A stretch of 64,000 nucleotides of DNA from Polaribacter glomeratus (GCF_002954665.1 NZ_MSCM01000002.1:1243718-1307717), one strand, 5' to 3'. Shown: positions 43,248 through 52,945, counted from the stretch's first letter. Translations and numbers: made by a program. The notes: generated from the sequence alone by a model not told the origin.

Positions 43248-43340
43248 GGGCGTTCCCTAAAAAGGGCGCGCTTTCCATTACAATCTTTTGTTTGTACCTC
43301 ACAAAAGGATTTTCATTACAATCGCTAACGCAGAGGTACT
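43248..43340. repeat. Dispersed-type intergenic repeat (GGGCGTT…CTAACGC)
   Basis: A block less A+T-rich than its surroundings runs from GGGCGTTCCCTAAAAAGGGC to CGCTAACGCAGAGG. Inside are two near-identical copies of TTTCCATTACAATC (43272–43285) and TTTCATTACAATC (43311–43323), and CTTTTG pairing with CAAAAG. I recall similar non-coding blocks in many flavobacterial genomes, but could not compare sequences here. Confidence 0.5.
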
Positions 43341-43424
43341 TATAAAAGACACTCATAAGCTCAAATTATATGCGTATTTTTGTAGAAATAAATCTTCAAT
43401 TTTTTAAAACTTTAAAGTAATATT

Positions 43425-44462
43425 TTGGATAACAAGAAAGACATTAGAGCCTTAACTAAAGAACAATTACGCGATTTTTTTGTAGAAAATGGCGATAAAT
43501 CTTTTCGTGGAAATCAAGTTTATGAATGGCTTTGGAGCAAGTCTTTGCATACTTTCGAAGACATGACCAACATTTCTAAAGAAACCAGAGAAATGTTAGA
43601 AGCAAATTTTGTAATCAATCATATTAAGGTAGATTCTATGCAAAAAAGTGCAGATGGTACGATCAAAAACGGCATTAAATTACACGATGGTTTTGTAGTA
43701 GAATCCGTTTTAATTCCAACCAAAAAAAGAACAACAGCGTGTGTTTCTAGTCAAGTAGGTTGTAGTTTAGATTGTAAGTTTTGTGCAACTTCTCGTTTAA
43801 AAAGGATGCGTAATCTAAATCCGGATGAAATTTACGATCAGGTGGTAATTATAGACAAACAAAGTAGATTATATCACAATCGTAAATTAACAAATATTGT
43901 TTTTATGGGAATGGGCGAGCCCTTAATGAACTATAAAAACGTGCTGAAATCCATCGAAATGATTACTTCTCCAGAAGGCTTAAACATGTCGTCAAAAAGA
44001 ATAACTGTTTCTACTTCTGGTGTGCCAAAAATGATAAAAATGATGGCAGATGAAGACGTTAAATTCCATTTAGCAGTTTCCTTACATTCAGCTATAGATG
44101 AGGTTAGAACCTCTATAATGCCTTTTAATACGAATTTTCCTTTAAAAGATTTAAAAGAGTCTTTAGAATATTGGTACGAAAAAACAAAACGAGCAATTAC
44201 TTACGAATATATTGTTTGGGAAGGGATTAATGATAAAAGAGAAGACATCATTGCATTGGTAGATTTTTGTAAAGCGGTGCCTTGTAAAGTTAATTTAATA
44301 GAATACAACCCTATTGATGATGGCGAATTTCAGCAAGCAAGTTCATCAGCTATAAATAATTATATTTCTAATTTAGAAATGAATGATATTACTGTAAACG
44401 TAAGAAAAAGTAGAGGTAAAGATATTGACGCTGCGTGCGGACAATTGGCGAATAAAACTTAA
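43425..44462 (+). CDS. rlmN: 23S rRNA (A2503-C2)/tRNA methyltransferase RlmN, TTG start
   Basis: This radical-SAM enzyme methylates A2503 of 23S rRNA and A37 of some tRNAs. The 345-residue protein has the iron–sulfur Cys113, Cys117 and Cys120 (CSLDCKFC) and the second catalytic Cys338 in DAACGQL. The start is TTG: the region DIRALTKEQLRDFF immediately after it is conserved in RlmN proteins, and the first internal Met lies at residue 47, far inside the domain. Confidence 0.94.
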   Translation: MDNKKDIRALTKEQLRDFFVENGDKSFRGNQVYEWLWSKSLHTFEDMTNISKETREMLEANFVINHIKVDSMQKSADGTIKNGIKLHDGFVVESVLIPTKKRTTACVSSQVGCSLDCKFCATSRLKRMRNLNPDEIYDQVVIIDKQSRLYHNRKLTNIVFMGMGEPLMNYKNVLKSIEMITSPEGLNMSSKRITVSTSGVPKMIKMMADEDVKFHLAVSLHSAIDEVRTSIMPFNTNFPLKDLKESLEYWYEKTKRAITYEYIVWEGINDKREDIIALVDFCKAVPCKVNLIEYNPIDDGEFQQASSSAINNYISNLEMNDITVNVRKSRGKDIDAACGQLANKT

Positions 44463-44517
44463 CAAATTTTTAGACTTTACGAGTTCCTAGAATGGGTAAG
44501 GTTTTAGTTATATTTAG

Positions 44518-44525
44518 TATTTTTG
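44518..44525 (+). promoter_or_regulatory. -7 element (TATTTTTG) of the polyprenyl synthase gene
   Basis: TAnnTTTG match ending 8 bp before the ATG at 44534. That is very close for a promoter, giving an almost leaderless transcript; tentative. Confidence 0.35.
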
Positions 44526-44533
44526 CAACATAA

Positions 44534-45511
44534 ATGAAGCCAGTAGAACTTATTAAACTTCCTATTAAAAAAGAGATGGAACTTTTTGAAAAAAAGTTCA
44601 AAGACTCGATGCTCTCTAAAGTTCCGCTTTTAAACAGAATTACGTATTATATTGTTCGAAGAAAAGGAAAACAAATGCGACCAATGTTTGTTTTTTTAGT
44701 AGCAAAAATGGTTTCTGATGGTGGTTTTGATGAACGAACGTATAGAGGCGCATCTGTAGTAGAATTAATTCATACAGCAACTTTAGTACACGATGATGTT
44801 GTTGATGACAGCAACAGACGTAGAGGTTTTTTCTCTATTAATGCACTCTGGAAAAATAAAATTGCAGTTTTAGTAGGCGATTTTTTATTGTCTAAAGGAT
44901 TATTATTATCGATTGATAATGAAGATTTCGATTTGTTAAAATTAATTTCTATTGCAGTTCGTGAAATGAGTGAAGGCGAATTATTACAAATAGAAAAAGC
45001 AAGAAAGTTAGACATTACAGAAGATATTTACTTTGATATTATTCGTCAAAAAACAGCCACTTTAGTTGCTGCATGCTGCGGAATTGGAGCGGCCTCTGTT
45101 GGTGCAAATCAAGATACAATTCAGCAAATGCGAAAATTTGGAGAATACATAGGTATTGCTTTTCAGATAAAAGACGATTTGTTTGATTATACAGATGAAA
45201 AAATTGGTAAACCTACTGGGATTGATATTAAAGAACAAAAAATGACATTGCCTTTAATACACACTTTAAACACCTGTACATCTAAAGAAAAAAGTTGGAT
45301 TATTAACTCTATTAAAAAACACAATAAAGACAAAAAACGTGTAAAAGAAGTCATTGCTTTTGTAAAAGAAAATGGCGGTATAGCGTACACTACAAATAAA
45401 ATGTACAATTATAAAAATAAGGCTTTAGCTATTTTAGAAAACTACCCAGAATCGCCATATAAAAATTCTTTAATGATGATGATTGATTATGTTGTAGAGC
45501 GTAAAATTTAG
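44534..45511 (+). CDS. Trans-polyprenyl diphosphate synthase (IspA/IspB family)
   Basis: The enzyme builds all-trans polyprenyl diphosphates, in this phylum probably the side chain of menaquinone. The 325-residue helical protein has GKQMRPMF, the first Asp-rich motif HDDVVDD (near residue 91) and the second DDLFDYT (near 215). The chain-length product cannot be deduced by eye. It is convergent with the GH3 gene, with only 2 bp between the stops. Confidence 0.93.
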   Translation: MKPVELIKLPIKKEMELFEKKFKDSMLSKVPLLNRITYYIVRRKGKQMRPMFVFLVAKMVSDGGFDERTYRGASVVELIHTATLVHDDVVDDSNRRRGFFSINALWKNKIAVLVGDFLLSKGLLLSIDNEDFDLLKLISIAVREMSEGELLQIEKARKLDITEDIYFDIIRQKTATLVAACCGIGAASVGANQDTIQQMRKFGEYIGIAFQIKDDLFDYTDEKIGKPTGIDIKEQKMTLPLIHTLNTCTSKEKSWIINSIKKHNKDKKRVKEVIAFVKENGGIAYTTNKMYNYKNKALAILENYPESPYKNSLMMMIDYVVERKI

Positions 45512-45513
45512 TT

Positions 45514-47022
45514 TTATAACGCTAACAATTCTTCTACAAACTCTCTAGAATTAGATAATCTTGGTACTTTGTGTTGGCCGCCAAGTTTTCCTTTATTCTT
45601 TAACCAATCGTAAAATAAACCACCTTTTGCAACATGAATTTTTGGCATTGCAAGTGTTAACGAGTTGTAACGTTTTGCTTCGTAATCAGAATTGATAGAC
45701 TTTAGTGCATTGTCTAGTAATTCTGTAAAATAGTTCATGTTTTCTGGTGTTTGGTTAAATTCAATTATCCATTCATGACCACCACTTTTTTTATCTTTCA
45801 TAAAAATAGGACCAACCGTATAATCTGTAATTAGAGCACCTGTTTTTTCGCAAGCTAATTTTAAAGCATCTTCAACATTTTCAATATTTAACTCTTCGCC
45901 AAATACATTTATAAAATGTTTTGTTCTACCTGTAATCTGAATTCTAAATGGTAATAATGAAGTAAACCGAATTGTATCACCTATTAAATAACGCCACAAT
46001 CCACTATTTGTAGTGATAATTAAGGCATAATCAACTCCTGTTTTTACTTTTGATAAAGGAATTGTTTTAGAGCTTTCTCCTTGATACTTTGACATCGGAA
46101 TAAATTCATAGAAAATACCGTAATCTAACATCAGTAATAATTCTTTAGAATCATTTCTATCCTGAATTGCAAAAAATCCTTCGGATGCATTATAGATTTC
46201 ATAATATTTAAAATCTGCTTTCGGAATCAGTTTCTTATACTGTTCTCTGTATGGATTAAAGTTTACACCACCATGAAAGTATACTTCTAAATTAGGCCAA
46301 ACTTCTGTAATATTATTTTTACCTGTTCTCTCTAAAACCCTGTTTAAAAGCACCAACATCCAACTTGGCACACCAACCAAACTGGTAATATCTTCATTGA
46401 TAGTTTCATCAATTATGGCTTCCATTTTGGTTTCCCATTCGGCCATTAAAGCAACTTCTTGACTAGGAGCAGAACTGTAATCTGCCCAAAAAGGCAAATT
46501 TTCTGTAATAATAGCAGACAAATCGCCAAAGTAAGAATTGTTGTCTTCGTAAATAGCCGAGCTCCCGCCTAATTTTAAGCCTTTACCAGTAAATAATTGT
46601 GTTTCCTCGTTGTTATTGATGTACAAACACAACATGTCTTTACCAGCTTTCATGTGGCAATACTCTAAAGCCTCATCACTAACAGGAATAAATTTACTTT
46701 TTGCGTTGGTCGTTCCGCTAGATTTTGCAAACCATTTTATATGTGTTGGCCAAAACAAATTTTGCTCTCCTTTTCTACAACGTTCAATTAAAGGCTCTAT
46801 GCTTTCGTATTTTTGAATAGGAACATTTTTCCTGAATTCTCTATATTTTTGTATGGACGAAAAATTGTGCTCTTTTCCAAATTCAGTGTTTTTTGCAGCT
46901 GAAACAAGTTTTAATAAAAGTTCTTCTTGTACATCAAAAGGATATTTTACAAATAGTTCTATTTGATGTACTCGTTTTTTTAAAAACCAAGAAATTATAG
47001 AATTTACAATAGGAAAAGGCAT
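45514..47022 (-). CDS. GH3 auxin-responsive-promoter family protein (acyl-adenylating)
   Basis: The 502-residue protein belongs to the GH3 family of adenylate-forming acyl-amide synthetases. Visible features are the SSGTTNAKSKFIPVS phosphate loop and, in the C-terminal half, DYALIITTNSGLWRYLIGDT and the ITGRTKHFINVFGEEL hinge region. In plants GH3 enzymes conjugate hormones to amino acids. The bacterial homologues, common in Flavobacteriaceae, have no established substrate. It is divergent from the DUF2797 gene and single-gene. Confidence 0.9.
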   Translation of the reverse strand: MPFPIVNSIISWFLKKRVHQIELFVKYPFDVQEELLLKLVSAAKNTEFGKEHNFSSIQKYREFRKNVPIQKYESIEPLIERCRKGEQNLFWPTHIKWFAKSSGTTNAKSKFIPVSDEALEYCHMKAGKDMLCLYINNNEETQLFTGKGLKLGGSSAIYEDNNSYFGDLSAIITENLPFWADYSSAPSQEVALMAEWETKMEAIIDETINEDITSLVGVPSWMLVLLNRVLERTGKNNITEVWPNLEVYFHGGVNFNPYREQYKKLIPKADFKYYEIYNASEGFFAIQDRNDSKELLLMLDYGIFYEFIPMSKYQGESSKTIPLSKVKTGVDYALIITTNSGLWRYLIGDTIRFTSLLPFRIQITGRTKHFINVFGEELNIENVEDALKLACEKTGALITDYTVGPIFMKDKKSGGHEWIIEFNQTPENMNYFTELLDNALKSINSDYEAKRYNSLTLAMPKIHVAKGGLFYDWLKNKGKLGGQHKVPRLSNSREFVEELLAL

Positions 47023-47044
47023 AAAGTAAGTTATGTTTTTTACG

Positions 47045-47052
47045 TAAGTTTG
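47045..47052 (+). promoter_or_regulatory. -7 element (TAAGTTTG) of the DUF2797 gene
   Basis: TAnnTTTG match 29 bp before the ATG at 47082, in the 59-bp divergent gap. No -33 TTG evident. Confidence 0.45.
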
Positions 47053-47081
47053 TTCGAAGCTAAAAATACTAAAAATTGGTT

Positions 47082-47873
47082 ATGAAATATCAAGGAGTGC
47101 TAAAAAAAATGAAAACTGAAAATTTAGAGGAAATTCAGTATTATTTAGACATGAAATCTGATTTTTTGAATATTAATCAATTGTTAAACAGGGAGGTAAC
47201 GATTAGTTTTGTTACTTACGAATGTTTAAATTGTCACTTAGAAAAGAAAATTTATAGACAAGGTTTTTGTAAAAACTGCTTTTTTGAGATACCGAATGCT
47301 GCAGATTGGATCATGAGACCAGAATTAAGTACTGCACATTTAGATGTTGAAGACAGAGATTTGGCCTATGAAAAGTCTGTACAATTACAGCCACATATTG
47401 TGTATTTAGCAAATTCTAGCAATGTAAAAGTTGGTGTAACTAGAAAAGGGCAAATACCAACAAGATGGATTGATCAAGGAGCGCACGAAGCGATCGAAAT
47501 TGTTGAGGTGCCAAACCGTTATTTAGCAGGAATTACAGAAGTTGCTTTAAAAAATTATGTTGGTGATAAAACTAATTGGCGTAAAATGCTTAAGAATGAT
47601 ATTGAAGATGAAAATTTGTTAGAGTGGAGAGAAAAGCTAAAACAATACATTCCTGATGAAGCAAAACAGTATTTTATTGAAAATAATACGGAAACTCATA
47701 TCAACTTTCCTGTTTTAAAATATCCAGATAAACCAAAAAGTTTAAACTTAATTAAAACGCCAAGTTATACCGGTAAATTAGTTGGTATAAAAGGACAGTA
47801 TTTAATTTTTGAAGATGAAACTGTTTTTAATGTGAGAAGTAATGAAGGTTTGGTGGTTTCAATTGAGGTGTAG
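47082..47873 (+). CDS. DUF2797 zinc-ribbon protein
   Basis: The start is ATG 47082 (MKYQGVLKKM); a TTG two codons upstream is less likely. The 263-residue protein has a four-Cys zinc ribbon (CLNCHLEKKIYRQGFCKNC). A GIY-YIG-like region then begins HIVYLANSSNVKVGVTRKG with TRWIDQGA, as in DUF2797 proteins. A nuclease-like fold is suspected for the family, but its function is not known. Confidence 0.85.
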   Translation: MKYQGVLKKMKTENLEEIQYYLDMKSDFLNINQLLNREVTISFVTYECLNCHLEKKIYRQGFCKNCFFEIPNAADWIMRPELSTAHLDVEDRDLAYEKSVQLQPHIVYLANSSNVKVGVTRKGQIPTRWIDQGAHEAIEIVEVPNRYLAGITEVALKNYVGDKTNWRKMLKNDIEDENLLEWREKLKQYIPDEAKQYFIENNTETHINFPVLKYPDKPKSLNLIKTPSYTGKLVGIKGQYLIFEDETVFNVRSNEGLVVSIEV

Positions 47874-47879
47874 AAATAA

Positions 47880-48130
47880 TTTTTTTGCGTGAATATTCCA
47901 CAAAGTAACACAGGGTTTTTTCGCAGAGATTCACAGAAGCAAAATTAAAACATTATGAAAATTATACGCCCATGAATTTTAATTTTATTTCTAACCAAAT
48001 AGCAACATAGGAAAAATAATTTTTCCGCGTAAATCTTTACAAATTTGCGGGATATAAATACAAATCAATGTTTTTTCTCTGTGGATCTTTGCAAAAAAAA
48101 CCTCTGCGAATCTTTGCGAAATTACTATTA
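47880..48130. repeat. Degenerate tandem-like repeats (TTTGCG/CGCAGAG units)
   Basis: The gap between the DUF2797 and HAD genes is filled with related blocks: TTTTTTGCGTGAATATTCC, CGCAGAGATTCACAGAAG, CCGCGTAAATCTTTAC, TCTGTGGATCTTTGC and CTCTGCGAATCTTTGCG. The 12-mer CTCTGCGAATCT (48102–48113) also occurs at 15042–15053. It has the look of old dispersed non-coding repeats and holds no gene. Confidence 0.55.
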
Positions 48131-48140
48131 AGCGAAACAA

Positions 48141-48950
48141 CTATTTACTTTGAATAAGCTCTTCTAAAACAGCCTCAACTCCAAAATTATCATTGCTTTC
48201 TGTTTCATAATTTGCCAATTCTTTAATGTCTTTATGAGCATTTTTCATAGCAAAACTAAAGTTGGCTTCTTGCAACATTTCGATGTCATTATGATAATCG
48301 CCAAAAACCATCGTTTCTTCTTTGGTAACATTTAATCGTCTTTGAACTTCTCTTAAAGCGTTTCCTTTATTGGCTTTTTCATCAGAAATATCTAACCAGT
48401 TTTGACCAGATATTTTTAAAAGATAATCGTTTTTTAAATGTTGTATTACGGGATAAATAAAAGCTTCGGATGAATCAAAATGATAAATTGCAATTTTTAA
48501 AACAGTCGTTGTTTTTGCAATTTCCATTAAGTCATCAACTACTTCAAAACTGTGATAATATTCTTGAAATAAAGAAATAAAACGCTCATCTCTACTTTCT
48601 ATAAACGCAGAATTTTGCGAACACAAAACTATGTTTGCATCTTTAATATTTCTTAAAAGAGGAATAATATTCGTAATTTTTTGGGATGCTAAAGAATTTA
48701 TTAAAAGAATTTCTTCACCTTTTTTAGCAATTGCACCATTTTCTGCAATTACATGAATATCATTTTTTATGGCTGCTAATTTATCAACAATACTATTATG
48801 TTGTCTGCCACTTGCTGCACAAAAATGAATGTTGTGTTTTTGTAGTTCTTTAAAAAGGGTAAAAAATTGTGGACTCACTTTACCTTTTGAGTTTAGTAAC
48901 GTTCCGTCCATATCAGAAACTACTAATTTTACTTTAGAAAAATCAATCAT
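48141..48950 (-). CDS. Cof-type HAD-IIB phosphatase
   Basis: The 269-residue cytoplasmic phosphatase has the catalytic DMDGTLL (residues 13–19), a C2-type cap, a conserved Lys in the KISGQNWLDISDEKANKG region, and GDYHNDIEML near the end. Members act on sugar phosphates, FMN or similar small phosphates. It lies 2 bp after the preceding LacI-type gene stop, so the regulator and phosphatase are co-transcribed. The substrate is unknown. Confidence 0.92.
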   Translation of the reverse strand: MIDFSKVKLVVSDMDGTLLNSKGKVSPQFFTLFKELQKHNIHFCAASGRQHNSIVDKLAAIKNDIHVIAENGAIAKKGEEILLINSLASQKITNIIPLLRNIKDANIVLCSQNSAFIESRDERFISLFQEYYHSFEVVDDLMEIAKTTTVLKIAIYHFDSSEAFIYPVIQHLKNDYLLKISGQNWLDISDEKANKGNALREVQRRLNVTKEETMVFGDYHNDIEMLQEANFSFAMKNAHKDIKELANYETESNDNFGVEAVLEELIQSK

Positions 48951-48952
48951 TT

Positions 48953-49966
48953 TTATCTTGTAGAATCTCGAATTACTAAATCAGTCTTTATCACTTTAGT
49001 AACAATTTCTGTATGTTTTTTTTCTAATTTATCAATTAAGATTTTAGCAGCGGTTTCTCCCATTTGCTCACCATGCTGACTAATTGTTGTCATTTTAGGG
49101 CTTGAATGTCTTGCTAAAATTCCGTTAGAGAACGCAATTACAGATAAATCTTTAGGTATTACAAGACCTACTTTTAAGCCTGCTTTCATGGCAGCAACTG
49201 CCGCAGATTCTCCTGTTGTAATAATGCTGTCGATTTTATTATTTTGTAAAAAAGGAATTAAAATAGCTTCATATTTTTTGTAATCTCTTTCAAAAATATT
49301 AATCACTAAATTGTCATTGTATGATAAACCAACATTTTCTAATCCTTTTTTGTATCCCAAAAAGCGTTGCTTCCCAATATGAAAATCACTCATAGTAGAA
49401 ACAAAAGCAATGTTTTTATGACCACTTTTATATAAAGTTTCAACCGTGTTTTGTGCGCCATTAAAATCATCAGTAATTACTTTGTCACAAGCAAGAGTTT
49501 GTGCAACCCTATCAAACATTACTACTGGTGTACCATTATCGATAGCTTCTTGTAAGTGCTTATAATTTTCTTTTAATTCGGTTTCTTTGGCTAATGAAAC
49601 AATAAAACCATCGATACTGCCATTAGAAAGCATTTCTATAATCTCAACTTCTTTAGTATACGATTCATTAGAGATGCATGCAATTACTTTATAACCTCTT
49701 TCTAAAGCTGTTTTTTCTATCCCTTTAAACACTTGTGCAAAGAAATATTTTAACATGGTAGGAATGATAATTCCGATAGTTTTAGTACTTCTGTTTTTTA
49801 AACTTAGTGCATTAAAGTTAGGCTTGTAATTATGTTCTTTGGCGTATTTTTGAATTTTAGATTTGGTAGCTTCGCTAATTTCATAGCTGTCATTCAGTGC
49901 TTTAGAAACAGTAGAAATAGAAACATTAAATTCTTTTGCAATATCTTTTATCGTAAGCTTTCCCAT
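48953..49966 (-). CDS. LacI-family transcriptional regulator
   Basis: I choose the ATG at 49966 (MGKLTIKDIAKEF), giving 337 residues; the reading from 49984 adds six residues outside the domain. An N-terminal LacI helix–turn–helix (LTIKDIAKEFNVSISTVSKA) is followed by a periplasmic-binding-protein-like sugar sensor domain (about 60–337). It is next to a HAD phosphatase and 58 bp after a glycosyltransferase gene, so it may respond to a sugar and control this local cluster; the ligand is not predictable. Confidence 0.92.
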   Translation of the reverse strand: MGKLTIKDIAKEFNVSISTVSKALNDSYEISEATKSKIQKYAKEHNYKPNFNALSLKNRSTKTIGIIIPTMLKYFFAQVFKGIEKTALERGYKVIACISNESYTKEVEIIEMLSNGSIDGFIVSLAKETELKENYKHLQEAIDNGTPVVMFDRVAQTLACDKVITDDFNGAQNTVETLYKSGHKNIAFVSTMSDFHIGKQRFLGYKKGLENVGLSYNDNLVINIFERDYKKYEAILIPFLQNNKIDSIITTGESAAVAAMKAGLKVGLVIPKDLSVIAFSNGILARHSSPKMTTISQHGEQMGETAAKILIDKLEKKHTEIVTKVIKTDLVIRDSTR

Positions 49967-50024
49967 AGAAACAAAATTAACCACTAATATATAAAAATAT
50001 ACTCACTCATTTTTTAATAAATTA

Positions 50025-51455
50025 TTAAATTGTAAGCTTTTTAACGTTTATATTTTTTATTTCATAAATTAAAAAGGAAAACACGATACTATATTCAATT
50101 GCAACAATCCACAAATTTTCTTTCCATGTAGGATTAGAATATCCTTGATAACTTAAAATAACTACTAAGCTCCAAACGATTGGAAATTTATACTTGGTAA
50201 AAACCGATAAAATTATAGGAGTTGCTAAATACCAAGGATGAATTGTAGTTGCTGTAAAGTAGTAAAAACACAAGCCAAATAAAAGAGCAGTTATTAACTG
50301 AATCATTGTTTTATTCTTTCTAAATAAACTAATTACAATTAAAAAAAGAATAGTTAAAATTGGTAATATTTTTCCAAGAATTGCAATTTCATTATAGCCT
50401 CTAAAAAGGTAGCCAATTTCTCTAAAAAGGTAATAGAAACTTGCGTTAAACTCAAAATCTTTAAACCATAAACTTACGGAATTTGTATAGTTTGCAATTA
50501 ATTCTGATGCGTAAAAAGGAAGAAAAAATAATAATGTTGTTGATAGAACTATACTGTAAAATAAAAATAATTTACTTAATTCGGATAAGCGGGGAATCCT
50601 TTTTTTTAGTTGAGTAAACTTCCAAATTATGTCTTTTTCAGAAGCAGATTGCTTCATTTTGTTTGTACTAATATTCGTTTTTACGAACCATTGATAAAAT
50701 AAAGGAAGAAATAACAACGGAATTAATTTTACAGAAATAGAACAGGCAATTAAAATTGCTGCTAAAACCCATTTTTGTTGTTGTAATTTGTACAGTGCCC
50801 AAATTAAAAAGAAAATCATTACCGGTTCAAAATGTAGATTACCAGTTAACTCTATGATTACAAAGGGATTTAATGCATACCAAAAAATATTTTTAATTGG
50901 TAGGTTTAAAGTTTCCAAAAGTTTTTTCCCAAAATATAATATTCCTATATCAGCAAAAATAATTAGCAACCTTAAAACAATTACTGATCCAAAGATACTT
51001 TTGCTAGAAAATAATGCAGCAATTAAAAAGCACAATTGGTTTAAAGGTGGATAGTTAGAGAAATGGCTTCCGTTTAGTTCGCCCATGCCTTGATACAATT
51101 CTGAAGCCTGAGAAATTGGATAAAATTCTTGTTGAATAAATACTTCTGGTACAAATAAATATGGATTAAATCCTTTTAAAATCATCCTTCCATCCCATAT
51201 AAATCTATAAAAATCTTGTGATAGATTAGGTATTGAAAATAAAAAAATCAATCTAAAAAGAATAGAAATAGCCGCTAAACTAGTAAAAGATAGATTGTTT
51301 TGCTTTATCAGAAAGTAAAAACAACCAAAAAGAAAAACCCACAAAAATGTGAGTTTATAAAATTCTGTTCTTTCTAAAAAATAGGCAAATAAAAAATAAA
51401 GAATTGTGCTAATTAAAGTTAGTAGCACATTTTTATTTTTTATAAAAAAAGACAT
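50025..51455 (-). CDS. Integral-membrane GT-C type glycosyltransferase (mannosyltransferase-like)
   Basis: The 476-residue protein has about 11 membrane segments. An early loop with QDFYRFIWDGRMILKGFNPY resembles the loop of polyprenyl-phosphate-dependent mannosyltransferases (GT-C fold). There is a conserved YPPLNQL motif. Such enzymes transfer a sugar from a lipid-phosphate donor. It overlaps the upstream GT2 gene by one base and completes a three-gene glycosyltransferase set. The sugar and acceptor are unknown. Confidence 0.85.
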   Translation of the reverse strand: MSFFIKNKNVLLTLISTILYFLFAYFLERTEFYKLTFLWVFLFGCFYFLIKQNNLSFTSLAAISILFRLIFLFSIPNLSQDFYRFIWDGRMILKGFNPYLFVPEVFIQQEFYPISQASELYQGMGELNGSHFSNYPPLNQLCFLIAALFSSKSIFGSVIVLRLLIIFADIGILYFGKKLLETLNLPIKNIFWYALNPFVIIELTGNLHFEPVMIFFLIWALYKLQQQKWVLAAILIACSISVKLIPLLFLPLFYQWFVKTNISTNKMKQSASEKDIIWKFTQLKKRIPRLSELSKLFLFYSIVLSTTLLFFLPFYASELIANYTNSVSLWFKDFEFNASFYYLFREIGYLFRGYNEIAILGKILPILTILFLIVISLFRKNKTMIQLITALLFGLCFYYFTATTIHPWYLATPIILSVFTKYKFPIVWSLVVILSYQGYSNPTWKENLWIVAIEYSIVFSFLIYEIKNINVKKLTI

Positions 51456-52945
51456 TATGCTTTTGAAAAAATCGATTTAAAAAATACGTAACCAAACCCA
51501 ACAAAAAGCATAAAGTGAAAAGGAAATAGTCCAAAATCACCACCTTGATCGCCTACCACAAAAGCGCTATACATTCCAAAAACAAAATATAGAGCTAATA
51601 ATCCTTCTAAAATTACGTGAATAGATGGTTTTTTCTTGATGTATTTGTTGTTTTTCCAGCCATCTTTTAGCGTTATGATATTAAATTTCGGAGTTCTAAC
51701 AAACTCACTCTTTTTACCAAAATGACCTTCTAAAACCGCTATAGTATTGTGTAGTGAAAAGCCCATTGCCACAGAAAAGAAGGTGAAAAAAGCAAATATA
51801 TATCTAAAGAAATTTTTAAATCCTTTGCCATAAATATTTTTGTACATGTACCAATAACAAACAAAAAATATTAATGAACTAAGTACAAAAAAGCTCATCA
51901 CATAAAAATAATTTTTTAAATGTGCATATTCGTTTTTAATGTACAACATTGGTATGCTTAAAACAGCTACTAAAAATATGCAGATAAACATAGAGCTGTT
52001 TAGCAAGTGTAATAAACCGTGAATTTTTGTTTTAACAGAAATGTTTTTACTGGTAATAATACGTTTTGCCATTTTTTGAAAATTTTCAGCTCCACCTTTA
52101 TTCCATCTAAATTGCTGCGTTCTAGCAGCACTAATAACCACTGGTAGTTCGGCAGGAGTTTCAACTTTTTCTAGGTATTTGAATTTCCAATTTTTAAGTT
52201 GTGCTCTGTAGCTTAAATCGATATCTTCTGTAAGTGTATCACCTTCCCAGTTACCAGCGTCATAAATACATTCTTTACGCCAAACACCTGCAGTTCCATT
52301 AAAATTAATAAAATGGCCTTGACTATTTCTACCTACTTGTTCTAAGGTAAAATGTGCATCTAGCATAAATGCTTGAATTTTTGTTAGTGTAGAGTAATTT
52401 CTGTTGATATGACTCCATCTTGTTTGAACAACACCTATTTGTGGATCCTTAAAATAAGGAACAGTTTCATACAACCAATTAGGTTTGGGTAAAAAATCTG
52501 CATCAAAAATGGCGATAAATTCTCCTTTTGCAGTTTTTAAACCTTCTTTTAAAGCTCCGGCTTTGTAACCTTGTCTGTTAGTTCGTCTAATATGCTGAAT
52601 ATCAATACCTAATTCTTGTACTTTTTTAATATGTTTAGCCGTCATTTCTACAGATTCATCCGTAGAATCGTCTAAGACTTGAATTTCTAGTTTATCAATA
52701 GGATAATTTATTTTGGCTATGTTTTTTAGCAACCTTTTCATAACATACAACTCGTTGTAAACGGGCAATTGTATAGTTACGTAAGGAATCTCTTCTGAAT
52801 TCGTGAAATCGAATTTGACTGAGTTATCTTCTTTGTTTTTATACTTTAAATAGTTAAAAAGTAAATTTAATTGCGCTACTGCGTACATAAAAATGAGCAA
52901 CAACGAAATGGTGTAAATGACGATAATAAAATATTCTAAAAACAT
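51455..52945 (-). CDS. Processive-type GT2 glycosyltransferase (cellulose-synthase-like)
   Basis: The 496-residue protein has an N-terminal membrane helix and a GT2 domain with LQVLDDSTDES, DADFLPKP (the DxD), the TED motif (GDTLTEDIDL) and QxxRW (QQFRWNKGG). Five or so membrane helices at the C-terminus follow. This layout matches cellulose/hyaluronan-type or glucosylceramide-type synthases. The gene overlaps both neighbours by one base and is therefore co-translated with them. The product could be a polysaccharide or glycolipid; not decidable here. Confidence 0.9.
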   Translation of the reverse strand: MFLEYFIIVIYTISLLLIFMYAVAQLNLLFNYLKYKNKEDNSVKFDFTNSEEIPYVTIQLPVYNELYVMKRLLKNIAKINYPIDKLEIQVLDDSTDESVEMTAKHIKKVQELGIDIQHIRRTNRQGYKAGALKEGLKTAKGEFIAIFDADFLPKPNWLYETVPYFKDPQIGVVQTRWSHINRNYSTLTKIQAFMLDAHFTLEQVGRNSQGHFINFNGTAGVWRKECIYDAGNWEGDTLTEDIDLSYRAQLKNWKFKYLEKVETPAELPVVISAARTQQFRWNKGGAENFQKMAKRIITSKNISVKTKIHGLLHLLNSSMFICIFLVAVLSIPMLYIKNEYAHLKNYFYVMSFFVLSSLIFFVCYWYMYKNIYGKGFKNFFRYIFAFFTFFSVAMGFSLHNTIAVLEGHFGKKSEFVRTPKFNIITLKDGWKNNKYIKKKPSIHVILEGLLALYFVFGMYSAFVVGDQGGDFGLFPFHFMLFVGFGYVFFKSIFSKA

